Both the position numbers and the translations under genes were made by a program. Source: Azospirillum sp. TSH100 (GTDB lineage: Bacteria > Pseudomonadota > Alphaproteobacteria > Azospirillales > Azospirillaceae). From it: DNA of 64,000 nucleotides. The stretch's first letter is position 1, and every line of letters begins with the position of its first letter. Positions 8,142-16,660 of the stretch are shown here, in pieces. The notes beneath the pieces were generated by a model. That model saw only the letters and a list, made by a program, of their open reading frames with translations. It was not told where the DNA came from and searched no databases. The stretch spans positions 1 through 64,000 of the forward strand of contig NZ_CP039636.1 in the NCBI RefSeq assembly GCF_004923295.1, written 5' to 3'.

Positions 8142-9176
8142 ATGACCAGTTCCCAATCATTCCTGCGCCGGTCCCTGCTGGGTACGGCGCTGCTCCTTGC
8201 AGCCGGCATCGCCGGCCTGATGCCGGAAGCGGCACGGGCGGAGGCGACGGAGGTCCGCTTCGCCCGCAACCTCGGCCTCGGCTACCTGCCGCTCTATGTC
8301 ATGCAGGACAAGGGGCTGGTGGAAAAGCAGGCGCGCGCCGCCGGGCTGGGAGAGGTCAAGGCCAGCTACACCCCGCTCGGTAACCCGACGACGATCACCG
8401 AGGCCACCCTGTCCGGCAACGCCGATTTCGGCGCGGCCGGGGTGCCCGCTTTCATCATCGCCTGGGACAAGACGAAGGGGAACGCCAACCTCCGCGGCCT
8501 TGCGGCGCTCAACGCCCAGCCGGCGTACCTCAACACCAACCGGCCCGAGGTGAACAGCCTGAAGGACTTCGCCACGAAGGACCGCATCGTCGTCCCGTCG
8601 GTCCGCGCCTCCTATCAGGCCATCGTGTTGCAGATCGCCGCGGAGCAGGCGTTCGGCCCCGGCCAGCATGCGAAGCTGGACCCCCAGACCGTTTCGTTGG
8701 CCCACCCCGACGGCACAGCCGCGCTGCTGTCCGGCAAGACGGAGATCACGGCGCATTTCACCAGCCCGCCCTTCCAGGACCAGCAGCTGCGCGATCCCAA
8801 AATCCATAAGGTGCTGAGCAGCTACGACGTGCTGGGCGGCCCGGCCTCCTTCAGCGCGCTGTGGACCTCGGCCGCCTTCCACGACGCCAACCCGAAGCTG
8901 ACGAAGGCGGTTCTGGCGGCGCTGGAGGAGTCGGTCGGACTGATCAAGGCCGACCCGCAGGAGGCGGCCCGGGCCTATATCCGCATCGAGAATTCCAAGC
9001 TGGGCGTGGAGGAGGTTGCGGCGATGATCGCGCATCCGGAGGTCTCCTACGACCTCGCCCCGCACGGCATCGGCACCTTCACCGACTTCATGGCGCGCAT
9101 CGGTTCCATCCGCAACCGGCCGTCCGACTGGCGCGACCTGTTCTTCTCCGACATCCACGACCGCGCCGGCAGCTGA
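8142..9176 (+). CDS. Sulfonate/nitrate-type ABC transporter substrate-binding protein (TauA/SsuA-like)
   Basis: This is a periplasmic binding protein of 344 residues. It has a twin-arginine-like signal (FLRRSLLGTALLLAAG) with likely cleavage after ARA at residue 33. The mature N-terminus EVRFARNLGLGYLPLYVMQDKGLVEKQA is characteristic of the NMT1/SsuA/TauA class that binds sulfonates, nitrate or pyrimidine precursors. ATG 8142 was preferred over the ATG 21 bases earlier because it gives a standard signal peptide. It is followed within 10 bases by a TauD-type dioxygenase. No matching permease or ATPase gene is present in the window, so it either uses a partner elsewhere or is a relic. Confidence 0.82.
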   Translation: MTSSQSFLRRSLLGTALLLAAGIAGLMPEAARAEATEVRFARNLGLGYLPLYVMQDKGLVEKQARAAGLGEVKASYTPLGNPTTITEATLSGNADFGAAGVPAFIIAWDKTKGNANLRGLAALNAQPAYLNTNRPEVNSLKDFATKDRIVVPSVRASYQAIVLQIAAEQAFGPGQHAKLDPQTVSLAHPDGTAALLSGKTEITAHFTSPPFQDQQLRDPKIHKVLSSYDVLGGPASFSALWTSAAFHDANPKLTKAVLAALEESVGLIKADPQEAARAYIRIENSKLGVEEVAAMIAHPEVSYDLAPHGIGTFTDFMARIGSIRNRPSDWRDLFFSDIHDRAGS

Positions 9177-9185
9177 GGCCCCACC

Positions 9186-10109
9186 ATGGCAATGAGCGAC
9201 AGTCCCGACACAGACGTCACCATCCACCCGGTCTCACCCACGCTGGGCGCCGAAATCCGCGGCTTAGACCTGTCGCGGCCGCTTTCCCCAGCCACAGCGT
9301 CGACCCTGGCCGATGCGCTGGACCGCCATCTGGTGCTGGTCTTCCGCGACCAGGCACTGTCGGATGCCGACCTCGTCCGCGTCTCCAGCCATTTCGGCCC
9401 GCTCGACAAGGCGCCGATTACCGAGAATGGGCGACTGCACGCCCCCGGTTACGAGGAGGTCTATGTCATCTCCAACGTGACGGAGAATGGCCGGCCCATC
9501 GGCGCGCTGGGGGCTGGGGAGTCGGTGTGGCACGCCGACATGACCTATCTGGAGACACCGCCCTACGCCAGCAGCCTCTATGCCCTGGAGGTGCCGGCAG
9601 AGGGCGGCAACACCGGCTTCCTCAGCATGTTCGCGGCCTATGACGCCCTGCCCGAACCGCTGAAGCGACGGGTCGAAGGGCTGTCGATCAAGCATGACAG
9701 CACCACCAACAGCGGCGGCTACCTGCGCCAGGGTTTCGCCCCGCCGACGGATGTCGCCACATCGCCCGGCACGGTGCATCCGCTGGTCATCTCCCACCCC
9801 GGGACCGGAGCGAAGGCGCTGCTGCTCGGCCGCCGGCCCCATGCCCACATCCCCGGCCTGTCCGTGGCGGACAGCGAGGCGCTGCTCGACGACATCTGGG
9901 CGGCGGCGGTGCGGCCGGAGCTTGCCTGGCACCATCGCTGGCGGGTCGGCGATCTGGTGATGTGGGACAACCGCTGGACCATGCACCGCCGCGACTCCTT
10001 CCCAGACGACCAACGCCGCCTCATGCACCGTACCCAGATCGCCGTGCCGGCCGACCAGGGCCGGCTCCAGGGCCAGCACCGGGACCGGCAGCAGACGGAG
10101 GAGGCATGA
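9186..10109 (+). CDS. TauD/TfdA family Fe(II)/2-oxoglutarate dioxygenase
   Basis: This 307-residue enzyme belongs to the taurine/alkylsulfonate dioxygenase class, which hydroxylates the carbon next to the sulfonate and so releases sulfite. The iron-binding HxD is visible in VWHADMTY, and the distal His in WDNRWTMHRRDSF, followed by RRLMHRTQI with the 2-oxoglutarate-binding Arg. GAEIRGLDLSRPL at the N-terminus is family-typical. GAGG at proper spacing precedes the ATG. It lies next to the sulfonate-type binding protein and its stop overlaps the HAD gene by four bases. TfdA-like activity on aryloxy acids is an alternative. Confidence 0.87.
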   Translation: MAMSDSPDTDVTIHPVSPTLGAEIRGLDLSRPLSPATASTLADALDRHLVLVFRDQALSDADLVRVSSHFGPLDKAPITENGRLHAPGYEEVYVISNVTENGRPIGALGAGESVWHADMTYLETPPYASSLYALEVPAEGGNTGFLSMFAAYDALPEPLKRRVEGLSIKHDSTTNSGGYLRQGFAPPTDVATSPGTVHPLVISHPGTGAKALLLGRRPHAHIPGLSVADSEALLDDIWAAAVRPELAWHHRWRVGDLVMWDNRWTMHRRDSFPDDQRRLMHRTQIAVPADQGRLQGQHRDRQQTEEA

Positions 10110-10915
10110 CCGTCATCGCCGCCCTGCGTCCGCTGGCGAAGGCGCCGGCAGCAGCCCTGGCTTGTGTGCGCTTTGTCCTGACTGACATGGATGACACGCT
10201 TACCCACGAGGGCTACCTGTCCGCCCGCACCTATGACGCTATCGAGCGGCTGCGCGACGGCGGAATCCCGGTGCTGCCCGTCACCGCCGCCCCGGCGGGC
10301 TGGGCCGACCAGATGGCGCGGATGTGGCCGGTGGATGGGGTGATTGCCGAAAACGGCGGTCTATTGCTGCGCCGCGCCGGCGATGGCGACATCGAGCGCC
10401 GCTTCTGGCACGGGAAGGAGGAGCGGACGGTGGCGGCCGGGCGGCTGGAGCACCTGCGCCAGACAATCCACGCCGACCTTCCGCAGGTGGAACTGGCGAG
10501 CGACCAGCCATTCCGCCTGTGCAGCCTCGCCTTCCGCGTCCCGTCCGATCCCGGATTGCGAGCGGCGCTGGTTCGGCACTTCCAAGCCGCCGGGGCGGAG
10601 GTGACGGTCAATTCCTTGTGGGTGCTCGGCTGGTTCGGCGACTACGACAAACTCGGCATGGCGCGCCGGGTGATGCGTGATGTTCACGGCCTCGACATCG
10701 ACGCGACACCGGACGCCGTCGCCTATGCCGGCGATTCGGTCAACGATGCACCGATGTTCGCCCATTTCCCGACCTCCGTCGGCGTCAGCACGGTCATCGA
10801 TTTCCTGTCCGACATCCCGCGGCCGCCGGCCTGGATCACGCGCGGCCCCGGCGGCGACGGCTTCGTCGAGCTGGCCGACGCGCTGCTCGCGGCACGAGAC
10901 CGTCAGAAACCCTGA
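10106..10915 (+). CDS. HAD-superfamily (IIB) phosphatase, mannosyl-3-phosphoglycerate phosphatase-like
   Basis: This is a 269-residue HAD hydrolase of the Cof/MPGP subgroup. Motif I is FVLTDMDDTLTHEGYLS, the AENGG signature of the cap-bearing IIB group follows at about residue 80, and motif IV is AYAGDSVNDAPMFAHF. The start at 10106 forms an ATGA overlap with the dioxygenase gene, so the two are translationally coupled. A sugar phosphatase coupled to a TauD-like enzyme is unusual. The substrate cannot be told. A role in dephosphorylating a compatible-solute precursor is one family possibility. Confidence 0.82.
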   Translation: MTVIAALRPLAKAPAAALACVRFVLTDMDDTLTHEGYLSARTYDAIERLRDGGIPVLPVTAAPAGWADQMARMWPVDGVIAENGGLLLRRAGDGDIERRFWHGKEERTVAAGRLEHLRQTIHADLPQVELASDQPFRLCSLAFRVPSDPGLRAALVRHFQAAGAEVTVNSLWVLGWFGDYDKLGMARRVMRDVHGLDIDATPDAVAYAGDSVNDAPMFAHFPTSVGVSTVIDFLSDIPRPPAWITRGPGGDGFVELADALLAARDRQKP

Positions 10916-11026
10916 TCGACCCTTTCCCCGACCACGCCACTCGTGCCCGGTGAGGTCTCACCATAAATAAAACAATTTATCATGTGAAATATATCTGAGC
11001 CTCATGCCAATTTTATACTGACCCGC

Positions 11027-11050
11027 CCCAGCCCTTATCTGAGGGTTGGG
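11027..11050 (+). terminator. Hairpin after the dioxygenase/HAD operon
   Basis: This is a nine-pair stem (CCCAGCCCT against AGGGTTGGG, one G-U pair) with a six-base loop. It lies about 110 bases after the HAD stop and 18 bases before the IS701 left end. No U-run follows, so it is a weak or factor-dependent terminator candidate. Confidence 0.35.
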
Positions 11051-11068
11051 TAAGTCAGAAGGAGCTAA

Positions 11069-11084
11069 TTCTACTGTGTCATAA
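11069..11084 (+). repeat. Left terminal inverted repeat of the IS701 element
   Basis: TTCTACTGTGTCATAA is a perfect inverted match to 12555-12570. The CTAA target duplication lies immediately outside it. Confidence 0.9.
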
Positions 11085-11145
11085 ACATGGCATTGGCGGC
11101 CGGCGATTGGTATGAAAGAGATTCATGCTCCGTTCAGGAGGCGTC

Positions 11146-12453
11146 ATGGATCTCTGCGGACCGGACAGCACCAGCGAATCACGCTTCACAGCATATGTCG
11201 AGCGCCTCGCGGTAGCGCTCGGCCACGCCGACCGCGCGGCACCGTTTCGGGCCTATTGTACCGGCTTGATGCTGCCGGGCGAGCGCAAGAGCGTCGAACC
11301 GATGGCGGCGCGGGTAGACCCGGGCCGGGTCGGCGCCGCCCACCAATCCTTGCATCATTTCGTCGCCAAGGCCGCCTGGGACGATCGTGCCGTTCTGGAC
11401 GCGGTCCGCGATCTGGTTCTTCCCGCCCTGCTTGAAGGCGGCCCGCTCCGGTTCTGGATCGTCGACGACACCGGAATGCCCAAGAAGGGCCGCCACTCGG
11501 TCGGCGTGGCGCGCCAGTACTGCGGCCAGATCGGCAAGCAGGACAACTGCCAGGTCGCCGTCTCGCTGTCGCTGGCCACCGATCATGCCAGCCTGCCCAT
11601 TGCCTGCCGGCTCTATCTGCCCGAGACCTGGGCCAATGATCCGATCCGGCGCGCCAAGGCGGGCATTCCGGATGCTGTCGCCTTCCAAACCAAGCCGGCC
11701 ATCGCGCTCGACCAGATCCGCGCGGCGGTGGCGGCCGGGCTGCCGCCGGGCGTGGTGCTGATGGACGCCGGCTACGGCACCGACACCGACCTGCGCGCAG
11801 GCATCGGCGCACTGGGGCTGATCTATGTTGCCGGCATCCAGTCATCGACCAGCCTCTGGCCGCCGGGCGTTATGCCGTTGCCGCCGAAACCCTGGAGTGG
11901 CACAGGGCGGCCGCCGAAGCTGCTGCGCCGGGGGCCGGGGCACGAACCGGTCGCGGCGAAGGCCCTGGCCCAGGGATTGGCGCCGGCGGCCTGGCACACC
12001 GTCACCTGGCGCGAAGGCACGAACGCGCCGCTCACCTCCCGCTTTGCCGCCGTCCGGGTCCATCCCGCCCACCGCGACAATGAACGCGCCGAACTCCGGC
12101 CGGCCGAATGGCTGCTGGTCGAGTGGCCCGAGGATGAAGACGAGCCGACCAAGTATTGGCTGTCGACCCAGCCGGACACCACGTCGCTGGATGATCTGGT
12201 CGGCACCGCCAAGGGACGCTGGCGGATCGAGCGCGATTACCTGGAACTCAAGCAGGAATTCGGGTTGGGCCATTACGAGGGCCGCGGCTGGCGGGGCTTT
12301 CACCACCATGCCACCTTGTGCATCGCTGCCTACGGCTTCCTGGTCCGGGAGCGGGCCGCGATTCCCCCCTCGGCTCCACCTCGAACCGGGCGCCGCGAAG
12401 CACCTGCGCTACCCGAAGGTTACCGACCGCGCGGTGCTACCGCTGCGCCCTGA
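11146..12453 (+). CDS. IS701-family DDE transposase, C-terminus frameshifted
   Basis: This is a transposase of 435 residues in the open frame, started at ATG 11146 because a perfect AGGAGG lies five bases upstream. The first catalytic Asp is in WIVDDTGMPKKGRHSVGVARQYCGQ, the second in VVLMDAGYG, and the Glu region in KGRWRIERDYLELKQEFGLGHYEGRGW. The frame stops at 12451. However, the next frame carries LPLRPERHVPTSIATL and a CPCC motif that are the normal family tail, ending in a TAG inside the right repeat. A one-base indel at about 12433-12445 has therefore removed roughly 40 residues. Activity of the truncated form is uncertain. Confidence 0.88.
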   Translation: MDLCGPDSTSESRFTAYVERLAVALGHADRAAPFRAYCTGLMLPGERKSVEPMAARVDPGRVGAAHQSLHHFVAKAAWDDRAVLDAVRDLVLPALLEGGPLRFWIVDDTGMPKKGRHSVGVARQYCGQIGKQDNCQVAVSLSLATDHASLPIACRLYLPETWANDPIRRAKAGIPDAVAFQTKPAIALDQIRAAVAAGLPPGVVLMDAGYGTDTDLRAGIGALGLIYVAGIQSSTSLWPPGVMPLPPKPWSGTGRPPKLLRRGPGHEPVAAKALAQGLAPAAWHTVTWREGTNAPLTSRFAAVRVHPAHRDNERAELRPAEWLLVEWPEDEDEPTKYWLSTQPDTTSLDDLVGTAKGRWRIERDYLELKQEFGLGHYEGRGWRGFHHHATLCIAAYGFLVRERAAIPPSAPPRTGRREAPALPEGYRPRGATAAP

Positions 12454-12554
12454 ACGGCACGTCCCGACCTCCATCGCCACCCTGCGCATCGCCATCGCGC
12501 GAACGCTGAGCCGATCGCTTGAGCGATGTCCATGCTGCCACAGAAAACACGAAC

Positions 12555-12570
12555 TTATGACACAGTAGAA
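12555..12570 (-). repeat. Right terminal inverted repeat of the IS701 element
   Basis: This is the perfect complement of 11069-11084. It contains the TAG that would end the full-length transposase, and CTAA follows at 12571-12574. Confidence 0.9.
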
Positions 12571-12655
12571 CTAACAGGGTGCGGAAAAAGACTATGCGCG
12601 GGCTGCCGGTGGTGATTCTCTCTGGTTGAAGAGAATGCGGGGGGGTGAGGGGACG

Positions 12656-13285
12656 ATGCGGGGACCGGAGGAACACAGCGAGGGTCTGTTCAGCTATGTG
12701 AGCTGTAAGGTCAGTGTTGCGGCGAGCCATCCTCTACGAGCGATCCGTGCCATCGTGGATGAAGCGCTGGAGGTGATGTGGCCGACGTTCGAGGGGCTGT
12801 ACTCGACGATCGGGCGCCCCTCGATCCCGCCGGAGAAGCTGCTGCGGGCGCTGCTGCTCCAGGCCTTCTACTCGGTGCGCTCGGAACGCCAGCTGATGGA
12901 ACAGCTCGACGACAACCTGCTGTTCCGCTGGTTCGTCGGCTTGTCGATGGACGCCCCCGGTGTGGGACGTCACTGTGTTCACCAAGAACCGTGAGCGCCT
13001 GCTGGCCGGCGATGTGGCGGGCAAGTTCCTGGCCACCGTGCTGGGTCAACCCCGGGTCAAGGCGCTGCTGTCTGACGAGCACTTCTCGGTGGATGGGACG
13101 CTGATCGGTGAGCCATCGAGGCGCCACCGGTTCAAGCCCGATGGCGAACGGGGCGTCGGTGAAGAGCTTCCGGCCCAAGGACGGCAGCGGTGAGCCGACG
13201 GGGCCGGGGCGCAACGGCGACCGCGACTTCCATGGCGAGAAGCGGTCCAACGAAACCCATGCCTCGACCAGCGATCCCATGCAGC
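12656..13285 (+). pseudogene. IS5-family transposase remnant, several lesions and 3' truncated
   Basis: The N-terminal part MRGPEEHSEGLFSYVS, then HPLRAIRAIVDEALE and LLRALLLQAFYSVRSERQLMEQLDDN, is a clear IS5-type transposase domain. A one-base insertion near 12957 shifts the frame before WDVTVFTKNRERLLAGDV. A foreign stretch of about 45 bases near 13108 interrupts the DGTLI motif. SFRPKDGSGEPTGPGRNG and FHGEKRSNETHAST then continue in the third frame until about 13285, where the catalytic C-terminus is missing. The left end is uncertain, and the IS701 element has inserted just upstream. Confidence 0.85.
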
Positions 13286-13329
13286 CTTCCGACATCCTCC
13301 GTCACCGGCCGGCCCATACCTGGTCCACG

Positions 13330-14307
13330 TCACTCTGCGTAAAGCCCCGCAGCCTTTGCCCGCTGAATCACCAGCGCCACAACCACATCGAGCGTCGGCG
13401 TCGGCACATCGGCCAGCCGTGCAATCTCAAGGGGGACGCGGAACAGGGCGTCGATTTCCATGGCCCGGCCCAACTCCAGATCCTGGAGGATGCTTTGCTT
13501 ATGGCCTGACACCGACAGACGAGCCCTGACCGTTCCATGGTCTCCCGGATCGCAGCCAAGCGCCTGTGCGATCGCCGCCCCTTCGGCCGCGATCCTGTCA
13601 GCCACATCGCCCAGGATCGGGTGGGACAGCGCGTCGCGCATCGCGGACGCGGCCAGAACCCCAAGCGTCCCTCCGGTCAGGTTCATCAGAAGCTTTGCCC
13701 AGATCGCATCCCGGATCCGGTCCGTCACTTCGATCTCAAGCCCGCCGGCGGCCAGAAGCGCGGCCAGCCGATCGGTCTGCTCGTCGGGCACCCCGTCCGG
13801 TCGCCCCAGGATGATCCGGTTGCGGAGGTTCTCCGCATGGATCACGCCGGGCCGGCTGACGGTACAAGCCGTATAGGCGATGGCGCCGATGACCCGGTCG
13901 GGGGACGCGGCGCTCCATACCCGCCCGCCGGGGTCGATGCGGTCGAGACGCCTGGCATCGAAAGGACCGCCATGCGCATGGAAGTACCACCAGGGGATCC
14001 CGTTCATCGCAAATACGACGCGCGTGCCCGCCCCCAACAGCGGACGCAGCCCGCCGGCAATCTGCGGAAGCGAGGGGGCTTTGACGCTGACGATGACGAT
14101 GTCCTGCTCGCCGATGTCCCGTGCATCGTCGGTAGCCTTCGGCCGGCCATGGAACGTGCCGTCCTTCGCTTCGATCAGAAGGCCATTTTCCCGGATCGCC
14201 GCCAGATGGGGACCGCGGGCGATGACCGAGACATCCGCGCCGGCCCGCATCAGCCGCCCGGCGATGTGGCCGCCGACGGCGCCCGCCCCATAAACGCACA
14301 CTTTCAT
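13330..14307 (-). CDS. Ketopantoate reductase (ApbA/PanE)-like oxidoreductase
   Basis: This is an NAD(P)-dependent 2-hydroxy/2-oxoacid oxidoreductase of 325 residues. The Rossmann start MKVCVYGAGAVGGHIAGRLMRAGADVS gives the GxGxxG motif. Lys in IVSVKAPSLPQIAG, Asn in FAMNGIPWW, and DAIWAKLLMNLTGG are family landmarks, with the C-terminal SILQDLELGRAMEID typical of PanE-like proteins. ATG 14307 is preceded by AAGGAAAG. The family includes many enzymes outside pantothenate synthesis. Next to an aldehyde dehydrogenase and SDR in the same direction, it more likely reduces or oxidises a catabolic hydroxy acid than ketopantoate. Confidence 0.85.
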   Translation of the reverse strand: MKVCVYGAGAVGGHIAGRLMRAGADVSVIARGPHLAAIRENGLLIEAKDGTFHGRPKATDDARDIGEQDIVIVSVKAPSLPQIAGGLRPLLGAGTRVVFAMNGIPWWYFHAHGGPFDARRLDRIDPGGRVWSAASPDRVIGAIAYTACTVSRPGVIHAENLRNRIILGRPDGVPDEQTDRLAALLAAGGLEIEVTDRIRDAIWAKLLMNLTGGTLGVLAASAMRDALSHPILGDVADRIAAEGAAIAQALGCDPGDHGTVRARLSVSGHKQSILQDLELGRAMEIDALFRVPLEIARLADVPTPTLDVVVALVIQRAKAAGLYAE

Positions 14308-14338
14308 CGCAGAGCTTTCCTTCGTAGTTCGGCTGGTC

Positions 14339-15787
14339 TCAGGCGAGAAAGGGAAGTGCGGCGGCCTCCTCGGGAAAGCCGAAGATCGCCTTGACCTCGA
14401 GATACTCCTCCAGGCCGAATATCCCCATTTCCCGCCCGTTCCCCGATTGCTTGTACCCACCCATCGGCGCGGCGACCGAACCGGCGGCACCGTTGAAGAA
14501 GACCCGGCCCGCCCGCAGCCGGCGGCTGATGTCGAGCCCGGTCTCGCGCGAGCGGGTGAACACATAGCCACCCAGTCCGTAAGGGGAGTCGTTGGCGATC
14601 TCGACCGCCTCGCGTTCCGAGGAATAGGCGATCACCGACAGCACGGGGCCGAAGATCTCCTCACGGGCGATCGTCATGTCCGGGGACACGTCGGCGAAGA
14701 TCGTGGGTCTCACAAAGTATCCCCGTTCCAGCCCCTCCGGCCGCCCGAGGCCGCCGGCGACGAGACGCGCCCCTTCGTCGATGCCGGAGCGGATGAATGC
14801 CTGGATCCGCTCGAACTGTCCCAGGTTGACCACCGGCCCCATCGCCGTCGAGCCGTCGGCCGGATCGCCGATCCGGATTTTCTCGGCTTCGACCGCCATA
14901 TGGGTGACGACCTCCTCGATTTGGGAGGAGTGGACCAGCACCCGGCTGGGCGCATGACAGGACTGGCCGGAATTGAAGAACCCCCGACCGACGGTCCACC
15001 GCGCCGCAGCGGCGAGGTCCGCATCGGGAAGAATGATGTTGGCCGACTTGCCGCCCAGCTCCTGGGCGACGCGCTTGACCGTCGGTGCGGCGGCACTGGC
15101 GACCAGGATACCGGCGCGCGTCGAGCCTGTGAACGAGATCATGTCGATTCCGGAATGGCGGCACATCGCCTCTCCCAGCAGCGGGCCGTCGCCCACCACG
15201 ACGTTGAACACGCCCTTCGGCACCCCCGCCTGGTCGAAGATCTCCGCCAGGAACAACGTGGAGAGGGGGGAATATTCGCTTGGTTTGATCACGACCGTGC
15301 ATCCGGCCGCCAGCGCGTAGGCCGCCTTGGTGACCGGCGTCTGCACCGGCCAGTTCCATGGCGTGATCAACCCGCAGACGCCGAGCGCCTCCCGCCGGAC
15401 GATCGCATCGCCGATGCGCGTCTCGAACCGGTAGTCCCCGAGCAGGGAGATCGCCTGTTTGAAGTGATCGATCGGGCCCATGGTTTGGACCGGAACGCTC
15501 TTGGGCGAGCCCATCTCCCGGGCGATCAGGTCGGCAAGTTCGGGACGGCGGGCGCTGTAGACCTCGACGATTCGCTCGAACATCGCTATGCGCTCGGTCG
15601 GGGTCGTGGCGCTATAATCCGCGAAGGCGCGGCGGGCCGCCGTCACGGCGCGGTCCAGATCGGCCGTGCCGCAAAGACCGACCGCCGCGAATTCCGTCTC
15701 GCTGGTCGGATCGACCAAGGAGCGCGAGTCCTCCGGCGATGAGTCTCCCCATTCGCCGTCGATGTAGTATTTCGGATAAAGCTTCAC
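14339..15787 (-). CDS. Aldehyde dehydrogenase, NAD(P)-dependent
   Basis: This is a 482-residue aldehyde dehydrogenase that oxidises an aldehyde to a carboxylate. The cofactor-binding GVCGLITPWNWPVQ and VVIKPSEYSP, the general base Glu in VAQELGGKSANIILPDADL, and the nucleophile Cys in NSGQSCHAPSRV are all present. It starts with GTG, with GGGAG eight bases upstream. It lies 31 bases from the ApbA-like gene and 48 from the SDR gene, all on the minus strand, so they likely form one operon. The substrate is unknown. Confidence 0.93.
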   Translation of the reverse strand: MKLYPKYYIDGEWGDSSPEDSRSLVDPTSETEFAAVGLCGTADLDRAVTAARRAFADYSATTPTERIAMFERIVEVYSARRPELADLIAREMGSPKSVPVQTMGPIDHFKQAISLLGDYRFETRIGDAIVRREALGVCGLITPWNWPVQTPVTKAAYALAAGCTVVIKPSEYSPLSTLFLAEIFDQAGVPKGVFNVVVGDGPLLGEAMCRHSGIDMISFTGSTRAGILVASAAAPTVKRVAQELGGKSANIILPDADLAAAARWTVGRGFFNSGQSCHAPSRVLVHSSQIEEVVTHMAVEAEKIRIGDPADGSTAMGPVVNLGQFERIQAFIRSGIDEGARLVAGGLGRPEGLERGYFVRPTIFADVSPDMTIAREEIFGPVLSVIAYSSEREAVEIANDSPYGLGGYVFTRSRETGLDISRRLRAGRVFFNGAAGSVAAPMGGYKQSGNGREMGIFGLEEYLEVKAIFGFPEEAAALPFLA

Positions 15788-15835
15788 CCGTGTTTCTCCC
15801 GGCTGCCGGGCCCCCTGCCCTTCGGTCGCAGCCTG

Positions 15836-16660
15836 TCAGCTGTTGTGCGTCAGACCACCGTCGACGGCGATCGTCTGGCCGGTGACGAAGCCGGCCGCCG
15901 GAGTCGCGAGGAAGATGATGGCTCCCGCCAGATCTTCCGGCAGTTGTCCCTTGGGGAGGCATTGTTCGCCGAGCACCCGGATGCGGAACGCTTCCGTCGG
16001 GTTGTGGATCCGCTCGACCTCGGTGGCGATGGCGCCGGGCCGGATGCAGTTGACCGTGATGCCGTGCGGACCGAGTTCACGGGCCATCGCATTGGTCATC
16101 CCGATGATCGCGGATTTCGAGGTCACATAATGCAGATAGTTCGCCACGCCGCGCGGAACGGAATCGGACGAGATATTGATGATGCGACCCCATTTGGCCT
16201 CACGCATCACGGGCGCCACCGCGCAGGCGCAGAGATAGGTACCGGTGATGTTGATCCTCAGCACCCGTTCCCACTCCTCCAATGGGATCTGGTCGAAGAC
16301 GACCTTGTTCAGCGTGGCGAAGATCGCCGCGTTGTTGACCAGGACATCGATGCGGCCGAACTGCTCCACCGTCGTGGCGACCATCGCCTCCACCGAGTCC
16401 TTTGAACCGACATCGACCATCACCGCCCGCGCCCGCCCGCCGGCTTCCTCGATTTCGTTCTGGACCGCCTGTGCCTTGGCGAGATTGAGATCGGCAACCG
16501 CCACGACGGCGCCGGCCGCGGCAAACTGACGGGCCAATTCACGCCCGATGCCCTGCCCTGCGCCGGTCACGACGACGATGCGGTCCTGCACGCTGAAATC
16601 GCGTGCGTGCGCAGGCACTCCGGAATCGACCGGAGCATGGGTGGATGTCTGACCCAGCAT
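15836..16660 (-). CDS. Short-chain dehydrogenase/reductase (SDR), glucose/3-oxoacyl reductase type
   Basis: This is a classical SDR of 274 residues. It has TGAGQGIG for NAD(P), VNNAA, NISSDSV with the catalytic Ser, YVTSK with Tyr and Lys, and a C-terminal GFVTGQTIAVDGGL. An N-terminal extension of about 25 residues precedes the Rossmann fold. ATG 16660 is favoured by AGGAG five bases upstream. A GTG two codons earlier overlaps that SD. As the first gene of a minus-strand operon with ALDH and ApbA-like genes, it may oxidise an alcohol to the aldehyde or ketone that the next enzyme uses. Confidence 0.92.
   Translation of the reverse strand: MLGQTSTHAPVDSGVPAHARDFSVQDRIVVVTGAGQGIGRELARQFAAAGAVVAVADLNLAKAQAVQNEIEEAGGRARAVMVDVGSKDSVEAMVATTVEQFGRIDVLVNNAAIFATLNKVVFDQIPLEEWERVLRINITGTYLCACAVAPVMREAKWGRIINISSDSVPRGVANYLHYVTSKSAIIGMTNAMARELGPHGITVNCIRPGAIATEVERIHNPTEAFRIRVLGEQCLPKGQLPEDLAGAIIFLATPAAGFVTGQTIAVDGGLTHNS

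Larger units (their letters stand above)
11069..12570 (+). mobile_element. IS701-family insertion sequence, 1502 bp, with terminal repeats and CTAA target duplication
   Basis: The element is bounded by perfect 16-bp inverted repeats, TTCTACTGTGTCATAA at 11069-11084 and its complement at 12555-12570. It is flanked by the direct repeat CTAA at 11065-11068 and 12571-12574. A YTAR four-base duplication is the hallmark of the IS701 family. It carries one transposase gene whose last part is out of frame. The intact ends and target duplication suggest recent insertion, next to an older IS5-type remnant on its right side. Confidence 0.9.
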
